32,667 nt of DNA. Source: Avidehalobacter sp964569265 (GTDB lineage Bacteria; Bacillota; Dehalobacteriia; UBA4068; UBA4997). Under the pieces are notes generated by a model. The model saw only the letters and a program-made list of their open reading frames with translations. It made no database searches and had not been told where the DNA came from. Below, piece after piece: positions 23,724 to 31,905 of the stretch. The stretch lies in contig CAZMTO010000017.1 in NCBI GenBank assembly GCA_964569265.1, positions 1 through 32,667 on the forward strand. The letters are read 5' to 3'. A program made the translations under genes and the position numbers. The number at the start of each line of letters is the position of its first letter. The first letter of the stretch is position 1.

Positions 23724-23752
23724 ATTTTATCACAAGGCGCAGCTTATGGCAA
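23724..23752 (-). promoter_or_regulatory. promoter of the HEXXH gene
   Basis: On the minus strand TTGCCA (23752-23747), 17 nt, TAAAAT (23729-23724), about 30 bp before the start codon and overlapping the region just after the hemolysin III-like stop. Confidence 0.65.
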
Positions 23753-23759
23753 TGAAGCT

Positions 23760-24431
23760 TTATGCCGGTATATTAAGGCAATACAGCAGCACCATAATAT
23801 AAAAGCAAATACTGCCGGCCAACACAAACAAATGCCAGATAAAATGAGCAAAGCGTTTATCTTCTCGGCGGTAAAAATACACACCCACCGTATAAAACAG
23901 CCCACCGGCCACCGCCAGCGCAAAACCCTTTAGCGGCAGCACCTTTAGCAGCGGTATAATTGCCACCATTACCGACCAGCCCGACAGCAGGTACAGCACC
24001 AGCGAAAACTTATGGAATTTTTTGACACTTACGGCATTAAGCACAATACCCACCAGCGCCACCGCCGCGTTAACACCAAACAACACCCAGCCCTGCCAGC
24101 CGCGTATAAGCCCCAGACTAACCGGTATATAGGTGCCCAATATCAGCACAAAAATAGAACAATGGTCAAACACCTGCAAAACACGCTTGCCGCTTTTGTT
24201 AGTTATGGCGTGGTACAGTGTAGAAAACAAATACAGCAATATCATACTGGCGCCATACAGAGAAGCACAAACCACGCTCATAGCATCGCCGTAAACGGCG
24301 GCGTGTACCACCAGCACCGGCAGGCCCGCAATAGCCAGCAGTGCCCCCAGCCCGTGCGATATTGCATTGGCAATTTCTTCCTGCAAGCTTTGACGGTTAA
24401 AATTTGCTACATCATTTTGCGTACCCGGCAT
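23760..24431 (-). CDS. hemolysin III/PAQR family membrane protein
   Basis: A 223-residue protein with seven hydrophobic segments and the family marks: an E-E-I-A-N-A-I-S-H-G start, S-T-L-Y-H-A in the second helix, the F-D-H-C-S-I-F segment and a C-terminal H-F-I-W-H-L-F-V, giving the Ser/His/Asp/His set that coordinates metal in this superfamily. AAAGGTGG lies 9 nt before the ATG at 24431; the in-frame ATG at 24452 has no such site. Bacterial members are linked to membrane homeostasis rather than proven haemolysis. Confidence 0.92.
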   Translation of the reverse strand: MPGTQNDVANFNRQSLQEEIANAISHGLGALLAIAGLPVLVVHAAVYGDAMSVVCASLYGASMILLYLFSTLYHAITNKSGKRVLQVFDHCSIFVLILGTYIPVSLGLIRGWQGWVLFGVNAAVALVGIVLNAVSVKKFHKFSLVLYLLSGWSVMVAIIPLLKVLPLKGFALAVAGGLFYTVGVYFYRREDKRFAHFIWHLFVLAGSICFYIMVLLYCLNIPA

Positions 24432-24757
24432 ATAAAAAAACCACCTTTCCAAACTATATCGTAACTATCATACTTAACTATCTTATCTTGTAAACTTATA
24501 AACCAACTGTTGCCTGCGGCTTAACCTATGGCCGCCATTCATAACGTAGTTTTAAAAACTAGATAACATCATTTGCAATATTATATGTCATATGATACCA
24601 CATTAAATACGTTTTGTATAGCCCTTTTGGCCAAAAAGTTTACGCCATTTTTGCAGAATTTTGGCTGGTTAAGCTAACAATTTTGGTGCAGACTAAGCTT
24701 TGCCGGCCGGTTACAAGGTTAAACAAATTTAAACAAATACCACTACGGAGGCTTATT
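24432..24757. other. 326-bp intergenic region
   Basis: It holds the promoter of the hemolysin III gene at 24467-24494, a perfect TTTTGGCCAAAA palindrome at 24625-24636 and AT-rich sequence. No open frame with a ribosome binding site and no clear promoter for the downstream 47-residue gene were found. Confidence 0.5.
24467..24494 (-). promoter_or_regulatory. promoter of the hemolysin III-like gene
   Basis: On the minus strand TTTACA (24494-24489), 16 nt, TATGAT (24472-24467), about 36 bp before the ATG. GATAGTTA is repeated directly across this region. Confidence 0.5.
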
Positions 24758-24901
24758 ATGCACAAAAACAGCAAAACAAACAGCACAGCGGCAGCACCTG
24801 CCATTTTAAATGCCGAAGATATGACCAGATTAGAGCGTTTGCAGGATCAGTTTTGTGCCGATTGCGGCAAGGATATGATTTTGGTTGCCTACAAGCGCTA
24901 A
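24758..24901 (+). CDS. 47-residue CxxC protein, unknown function
   Basis: ACGGAGG lies 8 nt before the ATG at 24758; the longer frame to 24614 has no ribosome binding site. The product has a polar Asn/Ser/Thr/Ala-rich N-terminus, a short helix (MTRLERLQDQ) and a C-A-D-C-G knuckle followed by a hydrophobic strand and a basic end. A single CxxC could bind metal as a dimer or act in redox. A strong shared terminator follows. It is convergent with the spore peptidoglycan-binding operon; no family is recognised. Confidence 0.65.
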   Translation: MHKNSKTNSTAAAPAILNAEDMTRLERLQDQFCADCGKDMILVAYKR

Positions 24902-24910
24902 CCCCCAAAT

Positions 24911-24943
24911 AAAAAAGACGGCTTTGGTAAGGCCGTCTTTTTT
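24911..24943. terminator. bidirectional terminator
   Basis: AAAAAAGACGGC-N9-GCCGTCTTTTTT, a perfect symmetric intrinsic terminator shared by the 47-residue gene (rightward) and the peptidoglycan-binding operon (leftward). Confidence 0.93.
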
Positions 24944-25487
24944 ATTGCGCCAAGCTGTTCCAATAGGCAAGCAGGCGGTTCCAGGTGTTGCGGTCAAGGC
25001 TGGTGCCATCGCCGGGCAGGGCAGCCAACTGCCTAAATTGCTGCACGGCACCGGCTGTTTGTTCGTCGTAAACACCGGTAGGCAAAACCTGCGGCATATT
25101 ATCAAAGCTTTGCGCCAAATCATTAAGCACCGCCTGCAACACCGGCACTATCCGGTTATTGCGCTCACCCGGCAGCACCGGCACAGTATCACCCGGCGCC
25201 AAGGCCAGGTTAAATTCGCCGCCACCTACTGCCAGGCTTTCTAACCCCTGCCACACCTCAATTATCATATCCCACGTAGCCAAATCTATACGGCCATGTG
25301 TCGGCAGGTTAAATTCCTGCTGAAAAGCCTGCACCGCCGCCACGGTTTCTCCTCCAAAATAACCGTTTACAAACGGCCGGGGTATGGCGGGGTAAAAATT
25401 ACCGATAAACCGTAAATAACTTTGCATTGCAGCTATCGGCCTAAACCACAGCGGCCACGCCGCCGCATCACATATGTGCAGTTTCAT
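24942..25487 (-). CDS. protein with two peptidoglycan-binding repeats
   Basis: A 181-residue protein with two PG_binding_1-like repeats, at residues about 35-80 (FGGETVAAVQAFQQEF, then an ATWDMI end) and about 105-175 (YDEQTAGAVQQFRQL, N-T-W-N-R-L-L). No signal peptide or catalytic domain is visible. AGGGGGG precedes the ATG, which overlaps the stop of the larger upstream gene (ATGA), so the two are coupled and their products probably act together in the spore envelope or cortex. Confidence 0.85.
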   Translation of the reverse strand: MKLHICDAAAWPLWFRPIAAMQSYLRFIGNFYPAIPRPFVNGYFGGETVAAVQAFQQEFNLPTHGRIDLATWDMIIEVWQGLESLAVGGGEFNLALAPGDTVPVLPGERNNRIVPVLQAVLNDLAQSFDNMPQVLPTGVYDEQTAGAVQQFRQLAALPGDGTSLDRNTWNRLLAYWNSLAQ

Positions 25488-26917
25488 ACACCGCCCCCCT
25501 GTTCGTCATCGCTCATACCCTGCGTAAGCGGATACCCCGGATACTGCGGCACATCGGGGTTTTGCCGCCTTAAAGTAGATTCGTACACTGCCAGCAGGGT
25601 GTTCCAGGTTTGCTCACCCACCAGCCCGTCTGCCGCCAAACCAAACAACCGTTGAAAAGCCTGCACCGCCGCCGCTGTCTGCACACCAAACACACCGTCG
25701 GCTGTAACCTCCGGCACATCGGTATAAACCACAGCAACCGCCGCCAGATACTGCTGCAACAGCTCTACCCTTTCGCCGGTACTGCCGCGGCTAAGCAGCA
25801 CGCCGTTATACGGTTCTATAGGCAGGGCGCTTAGCAGGCTGGGCAAAATAAAGGTTATGCCCCTAAACTGGTCATATATCAAGTCCCACGTGTTTTTATC
25901 TACCACGCCGGTAACGGGCAGGCCATTGCTCTGCTGAAGCTGCCGTACCGCCTGTTCGGTAGTTTCGTCGTAAACACCGGTTTGGGCAACCTGCACAAAG
26001 CTGCTGTTAAACAGCCCAATTACCGACAAAAAATATTGCAGCAGACCAATACCGGTGCCGCTGTATCCGAGGCCGATATTTTCCGGCAGCACCCGGGTAG
26101 CCTCGCTGTATTCCACACCTTCGCTCTCCAGCTCCGACAAACGACGCACCACCGTATAAATGTAGCTTAGCTGATACCACGTTGCCTCGTCTATAATGCC
26201 GGTAGTCTGCAAACCAAAGATGCTTTGAAACCGCCTTACTGCCGCCAAAGTTATAAGGTTAAAATCGCCCACCGCCGGTGATATTTTGGGAATAAGCGGA
26301 TAGTTATCGGCCACACTGTTAAGCTGATACTGGGCAATAAGCACGTTGTTGTTATAATCGCCGTAATCCAGCGGCGACCCCGGATAACTGGGCGTATAGC
26401 TTTGCACCGGTGCCGTTGCCAGCTCAATATCTTCTCCGTAATAATAGCGCAAAATTTCCAAACTGTTCATCCCCCGTTCGGCCAGGCTTACCGACCCCCA
26501 CTGGCTTAAACCGTCACACCGGGTTTGCCTGCCGTCACAATAAGCCGCCGGGTATGGCTCCACCAGCCCAATGCGACGTATATAGGTGGTAAAAAGCTCA
26601 TCCACCAGCGCCGATACCGTATCAAAAATGTTGCGCTCATAAATAAAAGCGTGGTCATACTGCGTGGTAGCCGTAATATCAAAATTATACCCCTGACTGC
26701 GATACCATTCGGTGTAAATTCGGTTCATAGTAAAAGATATTTGCGCCAAAATATTAGCCCTAAGGGCTGCCTCCGGCCAGGTTGGATATACCTCGCTGCT
26801 GGCCACGTTTTTTATATAATCCCAAAACGATACCGTAACATTTTGCGCCGATGTATCGGCCGGGTAACCCAAATGCACCACAATAACCTCCGGCACATAG
26901 GGTGCTGCTAAAACCAT
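25484..26917 (-). CDS. SpoIID-like protein with three peptidoglycan-binding repeats (spore cortex-lytic type)
   Basis: A 477-residue protein. Residues about 25-180 resemble the SpoIID/LytB-like domain found in clostridial 'spore cortex-lytic' proteins: SSEVYPTWPEAALRANILAQ, YCDGRQTRCDGLSQWGS and the I-L-R-Y-Y-Y-G end, where SpoIID has its C-x-G-xSQ-W-G features. Three PG_binding_1 repeats follow at about 195-255, 285-345 and 375-440, each ending in a T-W motif. AAGGGGG precedes the ATG. There is no obvious signal peptide, as is typical of the family. It ends in a Gly-rich tail overlapping the next gene. Enzymatic activity is not assured. Confidence 0.87.
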   Translation of the reverse strand: MVLAAPYVPEVIVVHLGYPADTSAQNVTVSFWDYIKNVASSEVYPTWPEAALRANILAQISFTMNRIYTEWYRSQGYNFDITATTQYDHAFIYERNIFDTVSALVDELFTTYIRRIGLVEPYPAAYCDGRQTRCDGLSQWGSVSLAERGMNSLEILRYYYGEDIELATAPVQSYTPSYPGSPLDYGDYNNNVLIAQYQLNSVADNYPLIPKISPAVGDFNLITLAAVRRFQSIFGLQTTGIIDEATWYQLSYIYTVVRRLSELESEGVEYSEATRVLPENIGLGYSGTGIGLLQYFLSVIGLFNSSFVQVAQTGVYDETTEQAVRQLQQSNGLPVTGVVDKNTWDLIYDQFRGITFILPSLLSALPIEPYNGVLLSRGSTGERVELLQQYLAAVAVVYTDVPEVTADGVFGVQTAAAVQAFQRLFGLAADGLVGEQTWNTLLAVYESTLRRQNPDVPQYPGYPLTQGMSDDEQGGGV

Positions 26918-26960
26918 TGTCTAACCCCCTTTTTAAGCGTTTTAACGCTGCTTGCCGCCT

Positions 26961-27344
26961 TTACGCCGGCGTTTGCATATTGATGATCAAGTCGCTTAGC
27001 ACACCGGGAAAAATCTGCACCGGCAGCTTATCACGGGTTACAAAATTAGCCGCCACAATACGCACATAAAACATATTGTATGGGTTTAGCTCGCCCGGAT
27101 TAAGCGAATTTGCCGCCAACGGTGCCGGCAGAGAAATTCTATCGGTAAGGCCGTTGGCGTTGGTAACCAACACAGCCAGCAGGTCATTGGCACCTTCGGC
27201 AGCGGCCGAAAAAACACTTACCGTTGCATTTGGCACCGGCAGCGCCCTTAATGCCGCCGCCACACTTATCTGCAAATACCCCACCGAACCCACCGGCTGA
27301 GAATTTTGGCTGCCCGGCTGTTCGGCTTCATACACGTTATTCAA
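26961..27344 (-). CDS. small beta-rich protein, first gene of the spore peptidoglycan-binding operon
   Basis: About 127 residues if started at TTG 27344, which has AAGGGGGC nine bases upstream. The open frame continues to 27461 but would run through the ilvE terminator, so the long start is rejected. The sequence VGYLQISVAAALRALPVPNA followed by T-V-S-V-F and a N-G-L-T-D-R-I-S-L-P-A-P stretch resembles carboxypeptidase-regulatory-like or transthyretin-like beta domains. It lies 43 bp upstream of the SpoIID-like gene on the same strand. Function unknown; a structural spore or cell-wall adaptor is an inference from context. Confidence 0.7.
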   Translation of the reverse strand: MNNVYEAEQPGSQNSQPVGSVGYLQISVAAALRALPVPNATVSVFSAAAEGANDLLAVLVTNANGLTDRISLPAPLAANSLNPGELNPYNMFYVRIVAANFVTRDKLPVQIFPGVLSDLIINMQTPA

Positions 27345-27421
27345 GTTAGCTTTGCCCCCTTGGTTTTTGCTATGTCTGTATGCAGCATATGCCGCCGCAG
27401 CGCCGTTTATGTTTGCCCCAC

Positions 27422-27455
27422 AAAAAAAGTGAGCCCGACAAACGCCGGACTCACT
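27422..27455 (-). terminator. ilvE terminator
   Basis: On the minus strand AGTGAGTCCGG...CGGGCTCACT followed by TTTTTTT, 21 bp after the ilvE stop codon. Confidence 0.9.
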
Positions 27456-27475
27456 GGCCAAACAAATGTATTTAA

Positions 27476-28543
27476 TTAATCGATAGGATATACCCAGCCG
27501 TACTTATCTTCTTCGGTGCCCCACTGTATACCGGTCAGATAATCATACAGCTTCTGGGTAAGCTCGCCGGTTTTAAAGTCGTTAATGGTAACAACCTTAT
27601 CCTTGTATTTAAGCTCGCCCACCGGAGAGATAACCGCTGCTGTGCCGGTGCCGAAAATCTCCTCCAGCTTGCCATCATCGGCTGCCTGCATAATTTCGTC
27701 AATAGAAAGCAAACGTTCGCTGGCCTTATAGCCCCAGTCACGCAAAATATGCAAAATAGAATCGCGGGTAATGCCGGGCAAAACCGAACCTTCACAGGGG
27801 GCGGTAATTATCTCGCCGTCTATTTTAAACATAATGTTCATAGCGCCAACTTCTTCTACATACTTGCGGTGAACACCGTCTAACCACAAAACCTGAGAAT
27901 ATCCCTGTTCTTCGGCCTGCTTTTGTGCCAAAATAGAACCGGCATAGTTGCCGCCGCACTTGGTATAACCGGTGCCACCCACAACCGCACGCACCATTTT
28001 ATCCTCTACCATAATTTTTACGGGGTTAACACCTTCGGCATAATAGCTGCCGGAGGGCGAAAGCACTACCATAAACTTGTAGGTTTTAGCCGGGTGAACA
28101 CCCATACCACATTCGGTAGCAAACACAAACGGACGAATATACAGCGAGGTTTCGGCCAAATGCGGCACCCAATCCTGCTCGTATTTTACAAATTCCTTAA
28201 TGTAGTAAACATAATCATCTTCGGGGATTTCCGGTATGCACAGGCGCTTGTTAGAATTATTGTGGCGCTTGGCGTTCATATACGGGCGGAAAAGCGTAAT
28301 TTTACCGTCGGCGTGGCGATAAGCCTTCATACCCTCAAAGGTTTCCTGTGCATAGTGAAAAACCATCATCGTCGGCTCCACCGGTATAGGGCCATAAGGT
28401 ACAATGCGCGGGTCGTGCCAGCCAATGCCCTCGGTGTAATCCATCACAAACATATGGTCGGTAAAATAACGGCCAAAGCCCAGCTTACTGTCTTCCGGCT
28501 TGGTTTGCGGGTTAGGGTTGGGTACAATTTTAATTTCCTGCAT
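27476..28543 (-). CDS. ilvE: branched-chain amino acid aminotransferase
   Basis: A 355-residue fold-type IV PLP enzyme of the larger (BCAT group II) type. Catalytic Lys195 is in G-Y-T-K-C-G-G-N-Y-A, and E-V-G-A-M-N-I-M-F and the PFVFATECGMGVHPAKTY stretch are conserved. It performs the last step of valine, leucine and isoleucine synthesis, transaminating 2-keto acids with glutamate. ATGGAGTG precedes the ATG. It lies 63 bp downstream of scpB on the same strand and is followed by a strong terminator. It complements the ilvDNB operon, though transcribed separately. Confidence 0.96.
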   Translation of the reverse strand: MQEIKIVPNPNPQTKPEDSKLGFGRYFTDHMFVMDYTEGIGWHDPRIVPYGPIPVEPTMMVFHYAQETFEGMKAYRHADGKITLFRPYMNAKRHNNSNKRLCIPEIPEDDYVYYIKEFVKYEQDWVPHLAETSLYIRPFVFATECGMGVHPAKTYKFMVVLSPSGSYYAEGVNPVKIMVEDKMVRAVVGGTGYTKCGGNYAGSILAQKQAEEQGYSQVLWLDGVHRKYVEEVGAMNIMFKIDGEIITAPCEGSVLPGITRDSILHILRDWGYKASERLLSIDEIMQAADDGKLEEIFGTGTAAVISPVGELKYKDKVVTINDFKTGELTQKLYDYLTGIQWGTEEDKYGWVYPID

Positions 28544-28606
28544 TCAAATCACTCCATTTTAAAATAAAAATTTAAATATATATAAAATTAAATTTATTTA
28601 GCAAAA

Positions 28607-29179
28607 TTACAGTTCGGCAGCCAAAATATCACCGGCAGCAAACAAATCCACCTCGGTCTGTGCCTCGGCATCAGGCAGGGGCGGCAGGTCGGCAAGGCTT
28701 GCCAGCCCAAAGGCCGCCAAAAATTCTCGCGTGGTGCCGTATAATATCGGGCGGCCGGGGCCTTCCTGTCGGCCAACCTCTTTCACCAGCGATTTTTCCA
28801 TCAGCTTGGTAAGCACTGCATCCGATTTTACCTGACGAATACTGTCAATTTCCAGGCGGGTAACCGGCTGACGATAAGCCACAATAGCCAAGGTTTCCAG
28901 CGCCGCCTTAGATAGCTGCTGAGTACGCGGGTTATACAGCTTTTCTATATACGGTGCCAAGTTTTTGGGTGTTAAAAACTGCCAACCGCCGGCAATTTCC
29001 ACAAGCTTAAAGCCACGGTCAGCATATTCGGTTTGCAGTTCACGCAGCAGCTCGCTGCACAGGCGGGTATCGCAGGCGGCAATGTCGCTTAAACGCTTTA
29101 GCGGCACCGGCTCCCAGGCAACAAACAGCAGAGCTTCTAACAAATTTTTTATTTCTTCACGTGTTAAAGCTTCTGCCAT
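28607..29179 (-). CDS. scpB: segregation and condensation protein B
   Basis: A 190-residue ScpB with two winged-helix domains: EIKNLLEALLFVAWEPVPLK at the N-terminus, then KAALETLAIVAYRQPVTRLE (the signature second domain) and R-P-I-L-Y-G-T-T-R-E-F-L-A-A-F. It dimerises and binds ScpA to close the SMC condensin ring. GGGGGTAAACCG precedes the ATG. It follows scpA by 42 bp in the usual order. Confidence 0.96.
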   Translation of the reverse strand: MAEALTREEIKNLLEALLFVAWEPVPLKRLSDIAACDTRLCSELLRELQTEYADRGFKLVEIAGGWQFLTPKNLAPYIEKLYNPRTQQLSKAALETLAIVAYRQPVTRLEIDSIRQVKSDAVLTKLMEKSLVKEVGRQEGPGRPILYGTTREFLAAFGLASLADLPPLPDAEAQTEVDLFAAGDILAAEL

Positions 29180-29209
29180 CGGTTTACCCCCTGCCTTAAA
29201 ATTTTATAT

Positions 29210-29235
29210 TACACTATCAGTTTATACTATCAGTT
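29210..29235 (-). repeat. 13-bp tandem duplication at the scpA stop codon
   Basis: Two adjacent 13-bp units (AACTGATAGTATA and AACTGATAGTGTA on the minus strand) differ at one base. The first encodes the last codons of scpA; the second lies just after its TAA. It looks like a small recent duplication. Confidence 0.8.
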
Positions 29236-29974
29236 CTGCCGCCGCCAAATTGCACGGCATAACGTAAATATCCTCATCATAATCTGTCTGCCGTATTTTT
29301 ACCGCCGACACCTTAGCCAGCTCTAACAGCGCCAAAAAGCCCACTATCACCTGCTGTCTGCTTTTGGCAACATCGAACAATGCCGCAAAGTATATACCCT
29401 GCGGTGCGGCTTTTAATTTGGCCAGCAGGCGTTCGGTCATTATGCCAATGCTTACGGTTTCGCGGTGAATGGTGTGTATCTGTTCGGCCTGTTTGGCACG
29501 CTGCCACACCGGCGCAAAGGCTGCCAGCAAATCATCCAGCGTTTTACCGGCCAGCGGGTTTTGTTCGGCAAACATACCCTGATACATTGATATATCGTTG
29601 GGGCGGGCAAACTGCTGCTGCCGCGCGGCGTAATACTGCTCTAATTCCCGGGCAGCTTCTTTAATACGCTTATATTCCAGCAAATCCTGCACCAGCTTTA
29701 AGCGTGGGTCATAATCTTCGCCCTCGTCCAAAAGCTCCGGCGGCGGTTTAGGCAGCAGCATACGCGCCTTTATCGACAGCAACGTAGCCGCCATCACCAA
29801 AAATTCGCTGGCAATCTCCAAATCAAGCGCCTCCATCTGCGCCAGATAATCGAGATACTGCGCAGTAATGTCCGCTATCGGAATGTCGTAAATATCCACC
29901 TCGTTTTTTTGTATCAGGTGCAGCAACAGGTCAAAAGGCCCGTCAAACACCGGCAGATGAATTTGATACGCCAT
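29222..29974 (-). CDS. scpA: segregation and condensation protein A
   Basis: A 250-residue ScpA kleisin: the N-terminal FDGPFDLLLHLIQKNEVDIY signature (SMC-neck binding), Y-L-D-Y-L-A-Q-M-E, the LEIASEFLVMAATLLSIKAR helix, and a C-terminal winged helix (VIVGFLALLELAKVSAVKIR) that touches the SMC head. The ATG shares a base with the trpS stop (TAATG), so translation is coupled to trpS. With ScpB it forms the condensin complex for chromosome segregation. Confidence 0.97.
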   Translation of the reverse strand: MAYQIHLPVFDGPFDLLLHLIQKNEVDIYDIPIADITAQYLDYLAQMEALDLEIASEFLVMAATLLSIKARMLLPKPPPELLDEGEDYDPRLKLVQDLLEYKRIKEAARELEQYYAARQQQFARPNDISMYQGMFAEQNPLAGKTLDDLLAAFAPVWQRAKQAEQIHTIHRETVSIGIMTERLLAKLKAAPQGIYFAALFDVAKSRQQVIVGFLALLELAKVSAVKIRQTDYDEDIYVMPCNLAAAELIV

Positions 29975-30978
29975 TACTTTAAGCCCATAGCGTCACGCGC
30001 CATAGCCAAAGTTTCGGCAGCGCGAGCCGTTGCTTTTTTCTGCCCCTCAGCCAAAATATCTTCCACCAGATGCGGCTTGGCGGCAAAATATTCGCGGCGC
30101 TCTCTTATCGGCGCCATATATTCATTAAGCTTGGCAGTAAGGCGCTTTTTGCAGGCTACACAGCCAATGCAGCCGGCCTTGCAATCAGCGCAAATACCTT
30201 CGGCTTCTTCCTCGTTATAAAATTTGTGATATTTATAAACGTTACAAATATCCGGGTGTCCGGGGTCATCCTTGCGGATACGGGCCGGGTCGGTAACCAT
30301 TTGACGTACTGCACCGGCAATTTCCGTCTCGTCGGCACCCAGGGTGATGTAGTTGTTGTAGCTTTTGCTCATTTTTCGGCCGTCTAAACCGGGCAGCAGC
30401 TTTACCTTAGCCATTAAAGCCTGCGGTTCGGGGAAAACGTCCGTCCGGTAAATATGGTTAAACCGGCGTGCTAATTCCCGACAAAATTCAATGTGCGGCA
30501 ACTGGTCTTCTCCTACCGGCACCCCACAAGAACGGTACAGCAAAATATCGGCAGCCATAAGCAGCGGATACCCCAAAAAGCCGTAGGTGGTAATATCGCG
30601 GCCACCCTTGGCAAACTGCGCCACCTGATCTTTGTAGGTAGGCACACGCTCTAACCACGAAAGCGGCGTAAGCATCGAAAATATCAGGTGCATTTCGGCG
30701 TGTTCTCTAACCTGCGACTGTACAAAAATTGCGGCTTTTTCCGGGTCTATACCGGCAGCCAGCCAATCCAGAGCCAAATCATTTATATGCTGTTTAATTT
30801 CGGCACTTTTATCAAAACCGGTAGTAAGTGCGTGGTAATCGGCAATAAAAAAGTACGCATCGTAATCATTTTGCAGCTTCACCCAATTTTCCAGCACACT
30901 GTAATGCCCCAAATGCAGGCGGCCAGTGGGGCGCATACCGCTTAAAATAGTTTTGTTATCGTTACCCAAAACAATCAT
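29974..30978 (-). CDS. trpS: tryptophanyl-tRNA synthetase with Fe-S-type cysteine cluster
   Basis: A 334-residue class I synthetase. The HIGH-type motif is T-G-R-L-H-L-G-H-Y (residues 18-26) and K-M-S-K-S starts at 202. Residues 245-276 hold six cysteines (245, 263, 266, 270, 273, 276), and Cys245-x20-Cys266-x6-Cys273-x2-Cys276 is close to the [4Fe-4S] pattern of Thermotoga maritima TrpRS (C-x22-C-x6-C-x2-C, from memory). The cluster lies in the anticodon-recognition region. It is between the site-2 protease gene and scpA, a gene order seen in other Clostridia. No T-box leader is present in the 40 bp upstream. Confidence 0.97.
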   Translation of the reverse strand: MIVLGNDNKTILSGMRPTGRLHLGHYSVLENWVKLQNDYDAYFFIADYHALTTGFDKSAEIKQHINDLALDWLAAGIDPEKAAIFVQSQVREHAEMHLIFSMLTPLSWLERVPTYKDQVAQFAKGGRDITTYGFLGYPLLMAADILLYRSCGVPVGEDQLPHIEFCRELARRFNHIYRTDVFPEPQALMAKVKLLPGLDGRKMSKSYNNYITLGADETEIAGAVRQMVTDPARIRKDDPGHPDICNVYKYHKFYNEEEAEGICADCKAGCIGCVACKKRLTAKLNEYMAPIRERREYFAAKPHLVEDILAEGQKKATARAAETLAMARDAMGLK

Positions 30979-31018
30979 TCCTCACATTGTTATATTAAAT
31001 TAAATTATGTTAAATATG

Positions 31019-31651
31019 CTAAAATACAATCAAATTAACAAAGTATTCCAGCCAACCTACCAGGGGCTGCATAAATTTATTGACAAAGCCGGTGGTGGCA
31101 AACAAAATAAGCAGCAGGGTAAACAACTGCGTGTTGCTGTAAAGCAGGTCGGCAATATCATCGGGCACAATAGCGGCCACAACCTTAGAGCCGTCAAGCG
31201 GCGGGATAGGCAAAATATTAAAAGCCGCAAAGCACAGGTTATACATCATAAGCATATAAAAAAACGTGTAAAAATAAGGGTTGTTGGGTATAGCTCCGCT
31301 GGCAATCAGCTTCATACCGTAGGCCGAGCCAATGGCCAACAGCATATTGGAAAGCGGCCCGGCAATGGCAACCAACGCCATACCGATACGTTCGTTAACG
31401 CGGAACTTGGTGGGGTTTACCTGCACCGGCTTGGCCCAACCAAACTTAAAAAAGAACAACATTAAAGTGCCGACAGGGTCTAAGTGGCGCAGGGGGTTAG
31501 GAGAAAGCCTGCCCTGCAAACGCGGCGTATCGTCTCCCAAGGCCGTAGCGGTTAAACCGTGGCAAAATTCGTGAAAGGTAAGCGCAATAAGCAGTGCCGG
31601 CACCGAAAACGCTACCTCCAGCCAGTTGATCGAATTCAGCAAATCATACAT
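31019..31651 (-). CDS. site-2 protease family membrane metallopeptidase (M50)
   Basis: A 210-residue intramembrane zinc peptidase with five to six hydrophobic segments. The zinc site H-E-F-C-H (His27, Glu28, His31) lies in the first helix, and the third ligand Asp153 in N-I-L-P-I-P-P-L-D-G-S-K. G-P-L-S-N near residue 98 is a family mark. It belongs to the short Rip-like 'YwhC' group without PDZ domain. GAGG lies 11 nt before the ATG. A promoter is at 31699-31727. The natural substrate is unknown; it heads the unit running to ilvE. Confidence 0.94.
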   Translation of the reverse strand: MYDLLNSINWLEVAFSVPALLIALTFHEFCHGLTATALGDDTPRLQGRLSPNPLRHLDPVGTLMLFFFKFGWAKPVQVNPTKFRVNERIGMALVAIAGPLSNMLLAIGSAYGMKLIASGAIPNNPYFYTFFYMLMMYNLCFAAFNILPIPPLDGSKVVAAIVPDDIADLLYSNTQLFTLLLILFATTGFVNKFMQPLVGWLEYFVNLIVF

Positions 31652-31865
31652 AACATTTTTTACCTCACATTATTTTATTTTGGTTCTATATCTATTCTAT
31701 TTTACATACTTTTTTCCTTTATTTCAACACTAAATTTGCCTAAATTTTTTAACCGCCCTACTTTTGCGGACATATTTACCCGGCAGTGCGGATTTTGCAG
31801 CAGTTTTTTAGTTTGTTAAGAAATTTTCAATCAAGGCCGGATAGACGATTATCTGACCCCACCAA
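31652..31865. other. AT-rich intergenic region before the repeat array
   Basis: Contains the leftward promoter described above. The remainder up to the first 40-nt repeat is AT-rich without a coding frame that has a ribosome binding site. Confidence 0.5.
31699..31727 (-). promoter_or_regulatory. promoter of the site-2 protease-trpS-scpAB-ilvE unit
   Basis: On the minus strand TTGAAA (31727-31722), 17 nt, TAAAAT (31704-31699), about 48 bp upstream of the ATG. Confidence 0.75.
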
Positions 31866-31905
31866 CCGCCCTATATACGCCGTGCGGCGCGGCTTTTTTG
31901 CAAAG
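31866..31905 (+). terminator. 40-nt repeat block A with terminator-like hairpin
   Basis: GCCGTG-CGG-CGCGGC (31879-31893) is a complete six-pair stem followed by TTTTTT, preceded by CCGCCCTATATAC and followed by GCAAAG. It ends immediately before the first 185-bp block. Confidence 0.6.

Noticed and set aside
26961..27461. Longer start for the first gene of the peptidoglycan-binding operon
   Set aside because: The extension would be translated through the ilvE terminator hairpin and has no ribosome binding site; TTG at 27344 does.
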